A stretch of DNA of 64,000 nt from positions 3,950,501 through 4,014,500 of the forward strand of contig NZ_CP100604.1 of NCBI RefSeq assembly GCF_031202265.1. The letters are read 5' to 3'. Positions within the stretch are counted from its first letter, which is position 1. Each line of letters begins with the position of its first letter. This stretch comes from Bradyrhizobium sp. Ash2021. Lineage in GTDB: Bacteria > Pseudomonadota > Alphaproteobacteria > Rhizobiales > Xanthobacteraceae. Position numbers and translations under genes: made by a program. Positions 18,215 through 27,640 of this stretch are shown here, one piece after another. The notes below the pieces were generated by a model. It did not search any database. It saw nothing but the letters and a program-made list of their open reading frames with translations, and had not been told where the DNA came from.

Positions 18215-21200
18215 TCAATGCGCCGCTTCCGGCGGCATTGCGGCAGCGGGTTCTTCGGGGGTGACCGCCGTCTCCCGCGACAGGAAGATTTTTCGCAAGG
18301 CGGGCGCAACGATCAGCAGCAACAAGGGCCCGATGAACATGCCGCCGACGACCACGGTGGCCAGCGGCCGCTGCACCTGGCTTCCGATGCCGTGCGACAG
18401 CGCCGCCGGGAACAGGCCGACGCCCGCGGACAGCGCGGTCATCAGCATCGGCCGCATGCGCTGCTCCGCGCCGCTGAAGACCGCATCCGCAATGCTCATT
18501 CCCGAGGCCCGCAACTCGCGGAAATAGGTGATGTTGAGGATGCCGTCCATGACGGCGACGCCGAACAGCGAGATGAACCCGATTGCCGCCGAAATGCTGA
18601 AATCGAGATCGGCGAGGAAAAGGGCGATCAGTCCGCCGCCGACCGCGAAGGGAATGCCGGCCAGCGCCAGCAGGCTGTCGCGCAGTGAATTGAACAGGCT
18701 GTAGAGCAGCACGAAGATGAGCAGCAGCGTAATCGGCACCACGATCATCAGGCGGGCCTTGGCGGCCTCGAGATTGTCGAACTCGCCGGACCAGATGATG
18801 CGATAGCCGGATGGAAGCTGGACCGCCTGCGCGACGCGCTGCTGCGCCTCAGCGACCGTGCCGCCGAGATCGCGGCCGCGCACGCTGAACTTGATGGGGA
18901 TGTAGCGCTGGCTGCGTTCGCGGTAGATGAACAGCGCACCGGTATCGAGCGAAATATCGGCAAGTTCGCTTAAGGGTATATAGGCGTTGCTGCCTGCCGG
19001 CGTCTGATAGGCGACCTTGATGTCGCGCACCGCGTCGATGCTGTGCCGGAATCTGGGGTCAAGGCGGACCGCGACTCCGAACGAGCGGTCGCCTTCGAGC
19101 ACCGTGGTTGCGTTGGTGCCGCCGAGTGCCGCCTGCACCACGGTGGTGACGTCGCCGGTGTTGAGACCGTAGCGGGCCGCCTTTTCCCGGTTCACCTTGA
19201 TGTTGAGGTTGGGTTGTCCGGTCAGGTGGAAGATGCCGAGATCGGCGACGCCGCGCACCTTCGCCATTTCCTCCATCACCTTGGCCGCGGTCTGCTCCAG
19301 GACGTCGAGGTTGGGCCCGATGATCTTCACCGAGTTCGCACCCTTGACCCCGGAGAGGGCCTCCTCGATGTTGTCCTGGATGTACTGCGAGAAGTTGAGT
19401 GTGACGCCGGGCAGTTCCTCGTCGAACTCCTTCTGCAGCTCTTCGGTGAGCTTTTCCTTGGTCAGGCCCGGCGGCCACTCGTCGAACGGCTTGATCGGCG
19501 CGAACAGTTCGACGTTGGAAAACGCCGAAGCGTCGCTGCCATTGTCGGGACGGCCGTGCTGCGACACCACCGTGATGATTTCGGGATGGCGCAGCAAAAT
19601 CTCCCGCATCTTGCGCGTCGGCTCGGTGCCGGCATCGAGCGAAATGGTCGGCGGCATCGAGGCACGGATCCAGAAATTGCCTTCCTCCAGCGCCGGCAGG
19701 AATTCGCTGCCGAGCCGGCTGGCGGCCAGCGCGCTTATCGCAAGGAAGAGGATTCCCGCGGTGACCGCGACCTTCACATTGCCGAGCGACCAGCGCAGCA
19801 CCGGGGTGTAGGCCTTGCGCAGGCCGCGGACGATGATCGTCTCGGCTTCCTCGATGTGCTTCGGCAGCAACAGCGAGGCCAGTACCGGCGTCACCGTGAA
19901 TGTCGCAAGCAAAGCGCCGGCGAGGGCATAACCATAGGTGCGTGCCATCGGCCCGAAGATCTGGCCTTCGACGCCCTGCATCGTGAACAGCGGCACGAAG
20001 GCGGTGACGGTGATGGCGGCGGTGAAGAAGACGGCCTTGTCGACCTGCAGCGCGCTGACGAAGATCATCCGCAGCCGTTCGGTCCAGCGAGCCGCCGAGG
20101 GTTGGCCGTGAGTCGAGGCGGTTGGATCGGCGCCCCAATAGCCTTCCGACAGATGTTGCAGGACCCGCTGACGATTTTCCGGATTCGATTGGAAGTTACG
20201 AAAGATGTTTTCCATCATGATGACGGCGGAATCGACGATGATGCCGAAATCCACCGCCCCGAGCGACAACAAATTGGCGTCTTCGCCCTGCAGCACCAGG
20301 ATGATGATGGCGAAGAACAGCGCGAACGGAATATTCGCGCTCACGATCAGCGCGCTGCGCAGATCGCCCAGGAATATCCATTGGATCACGAATACCAGAA
20401 TGCAGCCGAACATCAGATTGTGCAGCACGGTGTGGGTGGTGACGCCGACCAGCGAACTGCGGTCGTAATAGGGGACGATCTTGACGCCCGCGGGCAGGGT
20501 GCCGTCGCTGTTGATCCTGGCGACCTCTTCCTGCACCTTCGGGATGATGTCGTTGGTATGCTGGGTGCGTCCCATCACCACGATTGCCGCGGCGACGTCA
20601 TCATCCCTATCTTTGCCCGCGATCCCGAGCCGCGGCACATAGCCGACCGAGACCTTGGCGACCTGTTTGATCTGGATCGGAAGCCCGCCGGACTGGCTGA
20701 GCACGATGTTTTCGATATCCTCGACCTTGTAACCCTTGGTGATGTCGTCGGCGCCGCCGGAGTCGATCAGGCCGATACCGCGGATGTTGACGGACTGCTG
20801 ACCGATCGCAATCTCGCGGCCGCCGACATTGACGTTGGCGTTGCCGAGCGCCGAGACCAGCTGCGGCACGGTGATATTGTAGGCCTCGAGCTTCTGCAGG
20901 TCCGCATCGACATTGAATTGCTTGGTGGTGCCGCCCCAGGAATTGATCTGCACCACGCCGGGAATGGTCATGAGTCGGCGGGTGACCACGTAGTCCTGCA
21001 GCGTCCGCAAATTGGTCAGGCCGAAATTCGGCGGACCGACCAGCTGATAACGGTAGATCTCGCCGACGAGACTGGACTGCTGGATGGTGGGGACCAGATT
21101 GCCGGGCAGCTGGATGTTCTGCTGGATGCTGTTGGCGGCCTGGGTCAGCGCGAAGTAGTAGTCGACGCCGTATTTGAACGTCACGCGGACGAAGGAAAGG

Positions 21201-21535
21201 CCGTAAAACGACGTCGAGCGTATGTTGACCACGCCCGGCGTGGGATAGAGCCCGACCTCCATCGGGATAGTGTAGTACTTCTCCATCTCCTCCGCGGAAA
21301 GACCGGGTGCCTGCGCGGTGATCTCCAGGATCACCGGTGCCGGATTCGGATAGGCCTCGATGTTCAGTTTGGTAAATGCGGCGATGCCGGCTGCGCAGAA
21401 CACCACCAGGCCCAGCACAATGATTGCGCTGCGGGTCAGGCCGAATTGAATGATGCTCTTGACCAAGGCTACACACTTGCTTTCGAAATGAAGTCGGCGC
21501 GGTGGTTTTCCCGGGCGTGGTCCGTTTCCAGCCAA
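18215..21535 (-). CDS. RND efflux pump, heavy-metal (CzcA/CusA) type
   Basis: The 1106-aa inner-membrane proton antiporter shows the full RND layout: the first helix after about residue 25, a large periplasmic domain (APVILEITAQAPGLSAEEME, TPGVVNIRSTSFYGLSFVR), a middle membrane block with LLSLGAVDFGIIVDSAVIMMEN, a second periplasmic domain, and final helices with IGFISLFGVAVMDGILN. The DFGIIVDSAV segment is typical of heavy-metal-efflux pumps rather than HAE1 drug pumps. The N-terminus may be shorter, since a TTG at residue 24 begins the usual family start. The substrate is inferred to be a metal cation or small organic. Confidence 0.9.
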   Translation of the reverse strand: MAGNGPRPGKPPRRLHFESKCVALVKSIIQFGLTRSAIIVLGLVVFCAAGIAAFTKLNIEAYPNPAPVILEITAQAPGLSAEEMEKYYTIPMEVGLYPTPGVVNIRSTSFYGLSFVRVTFKYGVDYYFALTQAANSIQQNIQLPGNLVPTIQQSSLVGEIYRYQLVGPPNFGLTNLRTLQDYVVTRRLMTIPGVVQINSWGGTTKQFNVDADLQKLEAYNITVPQLVSALGNANVNVGGREIAIGQQSVNIRGIGLIDSGGADDITKGYKVEDIENIVLSQSGGLPIQIKQVAKVSVGYVPRLGIAGKDRDDDVAAAIVVMGRTQHTNDIIPKVQEEVARINSDGTLPAGVKIVPYYDRSSLVGVTTHTVLHNLMFGCILVFVIQWIFLGDLRSALIVSANIPFALFFAIIILVLQGEDANLLSLGAVDFGIIVDSAVIMMENIFRNFQSNPENRQRVLQHLSEGYWGADPTASTHGQPSAARWTERLRMIFVSALQVDKAVFFTAAITVTAFVPLFTMQGVEGQIFGPMARTYGYALAGALLATFTVTPVLASLLLPKHIEEAETIIVRGLRKAYTPVLRWSLGNVKVAVTAGILFLAISALAASRLGSEFLPALEEGNFWIRASMPPTISLDAGTEPTRKMREILLRHPEIITVVSQHGRPDNGSDASAFSNVELFAPIKPFDEWPPGLTKEKLTEELQKEFDEELPGVTLNFSQYIQDNIEEALSGVKGANSVKIIGPNLDVLEQTAAKVMEEMAKVRGVADLGIFHLTGQPNLNIKVNREKAARYGLNTGDVTTVVQAALGGTNATTVLEGDRSFGVAVRLDPRFRHSIDAVRDIKVAYQTPAGSNAYIPLSELADISLDTGALFIYRERSQRYIPIKFSVRGRDLGGTVAEAQQRVAQAVQLPSGYRIIWSGEFDNLEAAKARLMIVVPITLLLIFVLLYSLFNSLRDSLLALAGIPFAVGGGLIALFLADLDFSISAAIGFISLFGVAVMDGILNITYFRELRASGMSIADAVFSGAEQRMRPMLMTALSAGVGLFPAALSHGIGSQVQRPLATVVVGGMFIGPLLLLIVAPALRKIFLSRETAVTPEEPAAAMPPEAAH

Positions 21536-21594
21536 GCCGAACCGGCGCGCGCTTTTGCCGGCCGGACGCGCTCTGTGGTAGGTCGCGTCACGCT

Positions 21595-22791
21595 CTATCC
21601 CGTGATCGCGTTAGCAAACTTGTTGCTGAGGAAGATCGCGCCGGTCGAGGCAACCTGCTCACCGGGATCGAGGCCGGCGAGGATCTGGAGCCATCCGTCC
21701 TGTGTGAGCCCGGTCTTCACTGCACGCCGCTCGAACCGCCGCCGGTCGGTGGTGACCCACACGGTCATGGTCCCGTCTCCCTCGCGGACGACGGCATCCG
21801 AGGGGACCGCCACTGACAATTTCGGACTTTCGGTTTCGATGGTGAAACTCGCCAGCATGCCCGCGCGCAGCTTGTGCTGCGGATCCTGGACCACGGAGCG
21901 GACCAGCAAACGGTGCGAATTCGGGTCGAGGTTCAGGCCGATCGTCGTCACGTGTCCGCGGAATACAGTTTCGGGATAGGCCGGCACAGTCACTTCTACC
22001 GGCTGCCCCAGCCGGTAGGCCGGCGCGTCGGTTTCAATCACGTTGGCGACCATCCACATCGTCGTCAGGTCGGCGAGCATGTACGGTGCCGGCGCATTGC
22101 CCGGTTGCACGTAGAGCCCCGGCGCGGCGTTGCGGGCGACGATCTGGCCGGAGATCGGGCTCGGCACGGTCAGGATCGAATCGACCTTGCGATCAGCCAC
22201 GATGCGGTCGATCTCGGCGTCGGTCTTACCGAAAATCCGCACCGCGTCGCGCGCAGCCTTGAAGTTGCCTTCGGCGGTCTGCTGGTCGGAAGTGGCCTGG
22301 TCGACATCCTTTTGCGCGCCTCCGCCGGTTTTCAGCAGTTGCTTCACCCTCGCAAGTGTCCGCGTCTGCAGTTCGAGCACGCCGGAGGCGGCGAGCAGCG
22401 AAGATTCGGCTTGCAACAGATCGGGGCTGTCGATCGTGAACAGCGTATCGCCCTTGTTGACCTCGTCGCCGACGTTGAAGGTCGTGTCGACGATCCTGCC
22501 GGGATTGGTGGTAAACGCCTGCACCAGCATATTCTGATTGAAATCGATGGAGCCGACCGCATTCTTGAGAACCTTGAACGCACGTGGCTCCGCCGGCATG
22601 ACCTTGAAAGCAGCGGCCTGCTTTTCGGTGATGTCGAGATATTGTTGCTCGACGTTGACGTCCGCCTTCGCCTGTGTCGGGGCCGATTGGGCCGGCGAAG
22701 TGCCGGCGTGCGTCAGCAACCATGCAGCGGTCAAACCTGCGGCCGTGACGGCGGCGGCAGCGTAGCCTGCACGCTTCAGGCGAGATGACAT
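21595..22791 (-). CDS. Efflux periplasmic adaptor (CusB/CzcB-like membrane fusion protein)
   Basis: The 398-aa protein starts MSSRLKRAGYAAAAVTAAGL, a membrane anchor or uncleaved signal. Then come a beta-barrel/lipoyl part (GRIVDTTFNVGDEVNKGDTLFTIDSPDLLQ), a helical hairpin, the second lipoyl half (VPSPISGQIVARNAAPGLYV) and a membrane-proximal domain. It bridges the RND pump and the NodT channel encoded downstream on the same strand (60 bp gap to the pump). ATG 22791 has GGAAG just upstream; other in-frame starts at 22803 and 22881 are less likely. The unit is divergent from a two-component system. Confidence 0.88.
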   Translation of the reverse strand: MSSRLKRAGYAAAAVTAAGLTAAWLLTHAGTSPAQSAPTQAKADVNVEQQYLDITEKQAAAFKVMPAEPRAFKVLKNAVGSIDFNQNMLVQAFTTNPGRIVDTTFNVGDEVNKGDTLFTIDSPDLLQAESSLLAASGVLELQTRTLARVKQLLKTGGGAQKDVDQATSDQQTAEGNFKAARDAVRIFGKTDAEIDRIVADRKVDSILTVPSPISGQIVARNAAPGLYVQPGNAPAPYMLADLTTMWMVANVIETDAPAYRLGQPVEVTVPAYPETVFRGHVTTIGLNLDPNSHRLLVRSVVQDPQHKLRAGMLASFTIETESPKLSVAVPSDAVVREGDGTMTVWVTTDRRRFERRAVKTGLTQDGWLQILAGLDPGEQVASTGAIFLSNKFANAITG

Positions 22792-23163
22792 TACAGCTTC
22801 CATTTGTCCCGGAGCATTGGAAAAGTTCGCGCGATTCCCAATCTCGCTGCGTCGCGCACGCACACAGGGACCTGTTATCAAGGCTAGCTTACGCCAACCT
22901 TACAAGCGTCGGCACACGCGCGGGAACGAGGAGCAAATTTTGTCTGATTTCGATAAGAAACGGGCGTCCTTTCATATAGAAAAGATAGCGCGATTGGCTC
23001 GCCTGAAAGAGTCTGATTAAATGTGGACCGTTTGCACAGCTTGTTTGCCCAAACACCGGTCCGCCAAAAATTTTTTCCGTCGAGGCGATATCGGCTTTGG
23101 GAAATGGGGGATATCGGTGGCTCTCGAATATCGGCCCGGCGGTTTGTAATTCAGGTTGGATAG
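22792..23163. promoter_or_regulatory. Divergent promoter region, efflux operon / two-component system
   Basis: This 372-bp gap must hold the promoters of the minus-strand efflux operon and the plus-strand regulator gene. It contains an A5T6 palindromic tract near 23067-23077. I cannot identify a confident response-regulator repeat or a -35/-10 pair. Confidence 0.4.
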
Positions 23164-23838
23164 ATGCGGCTTCTGATCGTCGAGGATAACATCGAACTCT
23201 CGCGGCTCGTTGCCGCCGGTTTGACGGCGGCAGGCTACGAGACGGATGTCGTGAGCAGCGCCGGCGAGGCGCGCGACGCGGTGCGCAGCGTCAGCTACGC
23301 CGCCATGATCCTCGACCTTGGTTTGCCGGACGGAGACGGCCTGTCAGTGTTGATCGAGCTTCGGCGCCGGACGGATCCGCTGCCGGTGCTGGTGCTGACC
23401 GCGCGTAACGGCCTGCAGGATCGCGTCAACGGTCTGCGCAGCGGTGCGGATGATTATCTGGCCAAGCCGTTCGCGCTGGAGGAGTTGGTGGCAAGGCTGG
23501 AAGCGATCCTGCGCCGCCCCGGCCAGTTGCTGGGCAGTTCGCTCAACCTCGCCAATCTCGTCTACGATACCGAGAGCCGCCAGATATTCATCGACGGGGC
23601 GCCGAGAATGTTCTCTTCGCGCGAAACTTCCGTGCTCGAAATCCTGCTGCGTAGGCAGGGCCGGGTGGTGCCAAAGAAGAACGTCGAAGACCACATCTTC
23701 GGGCTCACCGGCGATGTCGCTTCCAATGCCGTGGAAGTCTATGTATCGCGGCTTCGCAAGCAACTGGGCGAATACGGCGCCAAGATCCTGATTCATACGA
23801 TCCGCGGAGTGGGCTATCTGATGGCCGAGGAGAAATAG
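23164..23838 (+). CDS. OmpR-family response regulator
   Basis: The 224-aa protein has a receiver domain (residues 1-115) with acidic pocket EDN at 7-9, phosphoacceptor Asp51 in ILDLGLPDGDG and the conserved Lys in DDYLAKPF. A winged-helix DNA-binding domain follows, with VLEILLRRQGRVVPKKNVEDHIF and NAVEVYVSRLRKQLG near 185 and the family-ending HTIRGVGYLM. It is most like the TctD/QseB/PmrA branch. It is translationally close to the kinase gene (1-bp gap) and divergent from the efflux operon, which it probably controls. Confidence 0.92.
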   Translation: MRLLIVEDNIELSRLVAAGLTAAGYETDVVSSAGEARDAVRSVSYAAMILDLGLPDGDGLSVLIELRRRTDPLPVLVLTARNGLQDRVNGLRSGADDYLAKPFALEELVARLEAILRRPGQLLGSSLNLANLVYDTESRQIFIDGAPRMFSSRETSVLEILLRRQGRVVPKKNVEDHIFGLTGDVASNAVEVYVSRLRKQLGEYGAKILIHTIRGVGYLMAEEK

Positions 23839-23839
23839 C

Positions 23840-25177
23840 GTGATCCGTTTCAAATCGCTGACATCGCGGATCGTGCTGCTGCACATCGTGGCGGTCGCCG
23901 TCGCGGCGATTCTCCTGCCCCTGATCCTGCTCTGGCTGTTGAACTCGGAGGTCAATCATCTGCATCGCGACGCGATGCGGGATCAGGCCGAGGCGCTGGG
24001 CGAGAGGCTCGCCGTCAAGCCGGACGGCACGATTGCGCTTGATCTGCCCGAGAGCCTCAAGGACCTGTATTCGGAGGCCTATGGACGATATCAATACGAT
24101 ATCTTCGATCGATCGGGCCGCGTGCTGTTTTCCTCCCACAAGAATGCCGGGCCGATCGTTCGCCCGGACGTGGAATCTCCCGGAACGATTTCCGGAGCAA
24201 GCGTCAGCCGGGATATCGGCGGGCAGACCGTGCACATTCGGGTGGCGGAAGATCTCGCGCACCGGGATGTCATCATCGACGACATCATCGCCAATTTCTT
24301 CCGGCGCGTCGGATGGATCACCATTCCGATACTGCTGACCCTGCTTGCGATCGATATCGTCATCTTCCGGCGCGCCGTTGCCCCGCTGCTCCGCGCATCG
24401 GAGGAAGCAAAGAACATCGGGCCCGCACGTACCGACGTCCGGCTGCCGACCGAGCAGATCCCGAGCGAAATCCTGCCGCTGGTCACCGCCGTGAACCAGG
24501 CGCTCGACCGGCTCGAGGACGGCTTTCGCGTGCAGCGCCAGTTCACGGCCGATGCGGCCCATCAGCTGCGGACGCCGCTGGCGATCCTGCGGACTCGCCT
24601 CGGGACCCTTGGCGACCGCGTTGGAACGCAGGAGCTGGATGCGGACATCGAGGGCATGAGCCGGATCGTCGGTCAATTGCTCGAGATCGCGGAACTGGAC
24701 ACGCTCGTGCTGGATCCGTCGGAGACCGCCGATTTACGCGCCGTCTGCGCCGAGGTGGTCGGTTCGATCGCGCCATATGCACTCGCCCGGCAGCGAGATA
24801 TCGCGCTCAAGGGCACCCCCGACGCGGTCCGCATCAGAGGCAATGCGGAGATGCTGCAGCGCGCGATCTTCAATCTCGCCGATAATGCAATCAAGTATAC
24901 CGCGCCGGACACCTCGGTGGATATCGAAGTGCGCGACGACGGCTCGGTCCGGGTGCGCGACTGCGGGCCGGGCATTCCGCCCGGCGAACATGGCCTGATC
25001 TTCCAGCGCTTCTGGCGCGGCGATCGCCGGCGCACGGACGGCGCGGGGCTCGGGCTTTCGATCGTACACGGGGTGGCGGAGGATCACGCCGCCACGGTGG
25101 CGGTCGAGAACCTTCCGACGGGCGGGGCCCAGTTTACCCTGCGTTTCCGTCTGGCCGGCGAAGTGGCTTCCACCTGA
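23840..25177 (+). CDS. Sensor histidine kinase, TctE/QseC type
   Basis: The 445-aa partner of the preceding regulator. It has one transmembrane helix at residues 11-35, a periplasmic sensor of about 115 residues (35-152), a second helix near 158-176, a HAMP-like linker, and a HisKA domain with His241 in FTADAAHQLRTPLAIL. The ATPase domain has NLADNAIKYT, VRDCGPGIPPGEHG and GAGLGLSIVHGV. A GTG start at 23840 follows the regulator's stop by one base, with AGGAG in the regulator's end. The sensed signal is unknown; the divergent metal-type pump suggests metals or toxic compounds. Confidence 0.92.
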   Translation: MIRFKSLTSRIVLLHIVAVAVAAILLPLILLWLLNSEVNHLHRDAMRDQAEALGERLAVKPDGTIALDLPESLKDLYSEAYGRYQYDIFDRSGRVLFSSHKNAGPIVRPDVESPGTISGASVSRDIGGQTVHIRVAEDLAHRDVIIDDIIANFFRRVGWITIPILLTLLAIDIVIFRRAVAPLLRASEEAKNIGPARTDVRLPTEQIPSEILPLVTAVNQALDRLEDGFRVQRQFTADAAHQLRTPLAILRTRLGTLGDRVGTQELDADIEGMSRIVGQLLEIAELDTLVLDPSETADLRAVCAEVVGSIAPYALARQRDIALKGTPDAVRIRGNAEMLQRAIFNLADNAIKYTAPDTSVDIEVRDDGSVRVRDCGPGIPPGEHGLIFQRFWRGDRRRTDGAGLGLSIVHGVAEDHAATVAVENLPTGGAQFTLRFRLAGEVAST

Positions 25178-25180
25178 TCG

Positions 25181-26785
25181 CTATTGCTTCGGTGGCGGAC
25201 CGAAATCCAGCGGCGGCAGGTCGATCTGCGGCACTTCGATCTTGACCTTGTTCAGGTCGACGTTGAGCGGCTTGTCGAGCAGGCCGGTCACCGTGATCGG
25301 GAACGCGATCACCAGCACGACCATGATCGCCTGCAGCCCGATCCAGGGCATGGCGCCCCAGTAGATATCGGAACTCTTGACCTCCTTCGGCGCGACGCCG
25401 CGCAGATAGAACAGCGCAAAGCCGAAGGGGGGATGCAGGAACGAGGTCTGCATGTTGACGCAGAGCATGACGCCGAACCAGATCAGCGCGGCATCGGGGC
25501 CGACGACGGGCGCCAGCACCTTCTGCGCGATCGGCGCGATCATCGGCAGGATGATGAAGGCGATCTCGAAGAAGTCGAGGAAGAACGCCAGGAAGAAGAT
25601 GAAGAGATTGATGAAGATCAGGAAGCCCCAGACGCCGCCGGGCAGCGACGTCAGCATGTTTTCGAGCCAGACGCCGCCGGAGACGCCGAGGAATACCACC
25701 GAGAAGCAGGTCGAGCCGATCAGGATGAAGGTGACCATGGTGGTGATGCGCATGGTGGTCTCGTAGCCCTGCTTGATCAGGTCGCGCAGCTCCGGAATGC
25801 GGACGGCCTCGAGGCAGATCCAGACCACGGCGAGATAGGTGACGGCGAAGGCGAGCTTGAACAGCAGGTTTTCGGTGAAGAACATCCCGACGATCGTGCC
25901 GACGCCGGCGCCGATGATGCCGATGATCAGGATCTTGCTGCCGGCCGTGCTGAAATCCTTGTGATGGATCGCCGCCAGCACGATCGCGCCGATCGCGCCC
26001 ATGGCACCGGCTTCGGTCGGCGTCGCCAAGCCCATCATCATGGTGCCGAGCACGACGAAGATCAGCACCGCCGACGGGATGATGCCCATCAGGCATTTCT
26101 TCCAGAGCGGCCAGCCCGTCAGCGTCAATTCGGTCTTCGGCACCGCCGGCAAATAATGCGGTTTGACGAGGCCGAGGATGAAAGTGTAGCCGGCGAACAG
26201 CATGATCTGGAAGATCGATGGGCCCCAGGCGCCGAGATACATGTCGCCGACCGACTTGCCGAGCTGGTCGGCCAGCACGATCAGCACCAGCGACGGCGGC
26301 ACCAGCTGCGTGATGGTGCCCGAGGCCGCCAGCACGCCGGTGATGTAGCGCATGTTGTAGCCGTAGCGGATCATCACCGGCATCGAGATCAGCGCCATGG
26401 CGATGACCTGCGCCGCCACCGTACCGGTGATCGCGCCGAGGATGAAGCCGACGATGATGACGGAATAGCCGAGGCCGCCGCGGATCGGGCCGAACAGCTG
26501 GCCCATCGAATCCAGCATGTCTTCGGCCAACCCACAGCGTTCCAGGATCGCGCCCATGAAGGTGAAGAACGGGATCGCCAGCAGCAGTTCATTCGACAGC
26601 ACGCTGCCGAACACCCGGCCCGGGATCGCCTGCAGAAAATTCATGTCGAAGAAGCCGAGATGGATCGACAGGAAGCCGAAACAGAGCCCGACCGCGGCCA
26701 GCGTGAACGCTACAGGGAAGCCGATCAGCATCGCCAGAACCAGACCGCCGAACATCAGCGGCGGCATCATCTGAAGCGTAATCAT
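25181..26785 (-). CDS. dctM: TRAP transporter large permease (DctM)
   Basis: The 534-aa inner-membrane protein has about 12 transmembrane segments and DctM family signatures: AIPFFTFMGAILERCGLAEDML, GAITGTVAAQVIAMALISMPVM, SGTITQLVPPSLVLIVLAD, and MMGLATPTEAGAMGAIGAI. It performs sodium-coupled uptake together with the small permease and a periplasmic binding protein. Its start overlaps the stop of the dctQ gene by four bases (ATGA at 26782-26785, minus strand), so the two are coupled. It lies convergent to the sensor kinase gene at 3 bp. No DctP gene adjoins; the tandem pair at 13829-16171 are candidates. Confidence 0.92.
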   Translation of the reverse strand: MITLQMMPPLMFGGLVLAMLIGFPVAFTLAAVGLCFGFLSIHLGFFDMNFLQAIPGRVFGSVLSNELLLAIPFFTFMGAILERCGLAEDMLDSMGQLFGPIRGGLGYSVIIVGFILGAITGTVAAQVIAMALISMPVMIRYGYNMRYITGVLAASGTITQLVPPSLVLIVLADQLGKSVGDMYLGAWGPSIFQIMLFAGYTFILGLVKPHYLPAVPKTELTLTGWPLWKKCLMGIIPSAVLIFVVLGTMMMGLATPTEAGAMGAIGAIVLAAIHHKDFSTAGSKILIIGIIGAGVGTIVGMFFTENLLFKLAFAVTYLAVVWICLEAVRIPELRDLIKQGYETTMRITTMVTFILIGSTCFSVVFLGVSGGVWLENMLTSLPGGVWGFLIFINLFIFFLAFFLDFFEIAFIILPMIAPIAQKVLAPVVGPDAALIWFGVMLCVNMQTSFLHPPFGFALFYLRGVAPKEVKSSDIYWGAMPWIGLQAIMVVLVIAFPITVTGLLDKPLNVDLNKVKIEVPQIDLPPLDFGPPPKQ

Positions 26786-27321
26786 TGGGTCGGCCTCTCG
26801 TACTTCGCATCGATCGTCACATAGCCCTGCAGTGCGGCGATCCGCTTGATCACCTCTGAGACGCCTTGCAACGCCAGCATCACGAAGCCGGCAGGAATCA
26901 CGAATTTGATCGGCCAGCGGACCAGGCCGCCGGCATTGCCGGACATTTCGCCGACATCGTAGGCCTGAAGGAAGAACGGCCAGGACAAATAGCTGAGCAA
27001 GAGGCAGGACGGGATCAGGAAGAACAGCGTGCCGATCATGTCGAGCCAGAGCTGGCCGCGCTCGGTCAGGAACAGATAGAAGATCTCGACCCGGACATGC
27101 TCATTGCGCTTGAAGGTGTAGGAGGCGCCGAACATCACCAGGATAGCGAAGCTGTACCACTGCAGCTCCAGCCAGCCGTTGGAAGAGTAGCCGAAGGCGT
27201 AGCGGATCATGGCGTTTGCGGCACTGACGACGCAGGCGAACAGCACCAGCCAGTTGCAGATGTAGCCGATCTTTTCATTGAGCAGGTCGATCGCGGTGCT
27301 CAATGCCAGTAATGGGCGCAT
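26782..27321 (-). CDS. dctQ: TRAP transporter small permease (DctQ)
   Basis: The 179-aa four-helix membrane protein has the typical IGYICNWLVLFACVVSAANAMIRY first helix region and the WLELQWYSFAILVMFGASYTF signature, followed by VRVEIFYLFLTERGQLWLD. ATG 27321 is chosen for the upstream AGGAG with good spacing; the frame is open to 27348. It is coupled to dctM by a four-base overlap. Confidence 0.9.
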   Translation of the reverse strand: MRPLLALSTAIDLLNEKIGYICNWLVLFACVVSAANAMIRYAFGYSSNGWLELQWYSFAILVMFGASYTFKRNEHVRVEIFYLFLTERGQLWLDMIGTLFFLIPSCLLLSYLSWPFFLQAYDVGEMSGNAGGLVRWPIKFVIPAGFVMLALQGVSEVIKRIAALQGYVTIDAKYERPTQ

Positions 27322-27640
27322 CGTGGTCTCCTGGGCGCTCGCCATCAAAGCGCGCCGAACGTTTCAACTGACATCGCGCCGCCACCGCGCGAAAAGCGCG
27401 TAGCGCCAGATCGCGTGAAATCACGGCTCATTCGCAGGAGCGATTGCAACGATAGTCCTCCCCCAGTTGCGCTTCTGCCGTCTTGTCTGCACCCGTCGGC
27501 TTATCTAGCCGGGCTAGCATGAAGCAGCCGCACCAAACCAGCGGGCAGCGCTGTCGTCAATTGGAAGTTTGTTGATGTTGAACGGGAATTTGCGCCAAAG
27601 GCCGGGGTTCGGCCGCGGCGGCGGCTCTCAGCCGCAATCC
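27322..27640. other. Intergenic region upstream of dctQM
   Basis: This holds the presumed dctQ promoter (minus strand) and the end of moaA on the far side. It contains a small CGCGC-GAAAA-GCGCG hairpin near 27390-27410. No gene recognised. Confidence 0.4.

Noticed and set aside
19043..21979. 978-codon plus-strand open frame
   Set aside because: It lies entirely antisense to the RND pump and adaptor genes, is rich in Arg/Asp/His/Gly typical of GC-skewed shadows, and shows no domain.
25184..26824. 546-codon plus-strand open frame
   Set aside because: Antisense shadow of dctM; composition is Asp/Arg/His/Gln-rich with no family resemblance.
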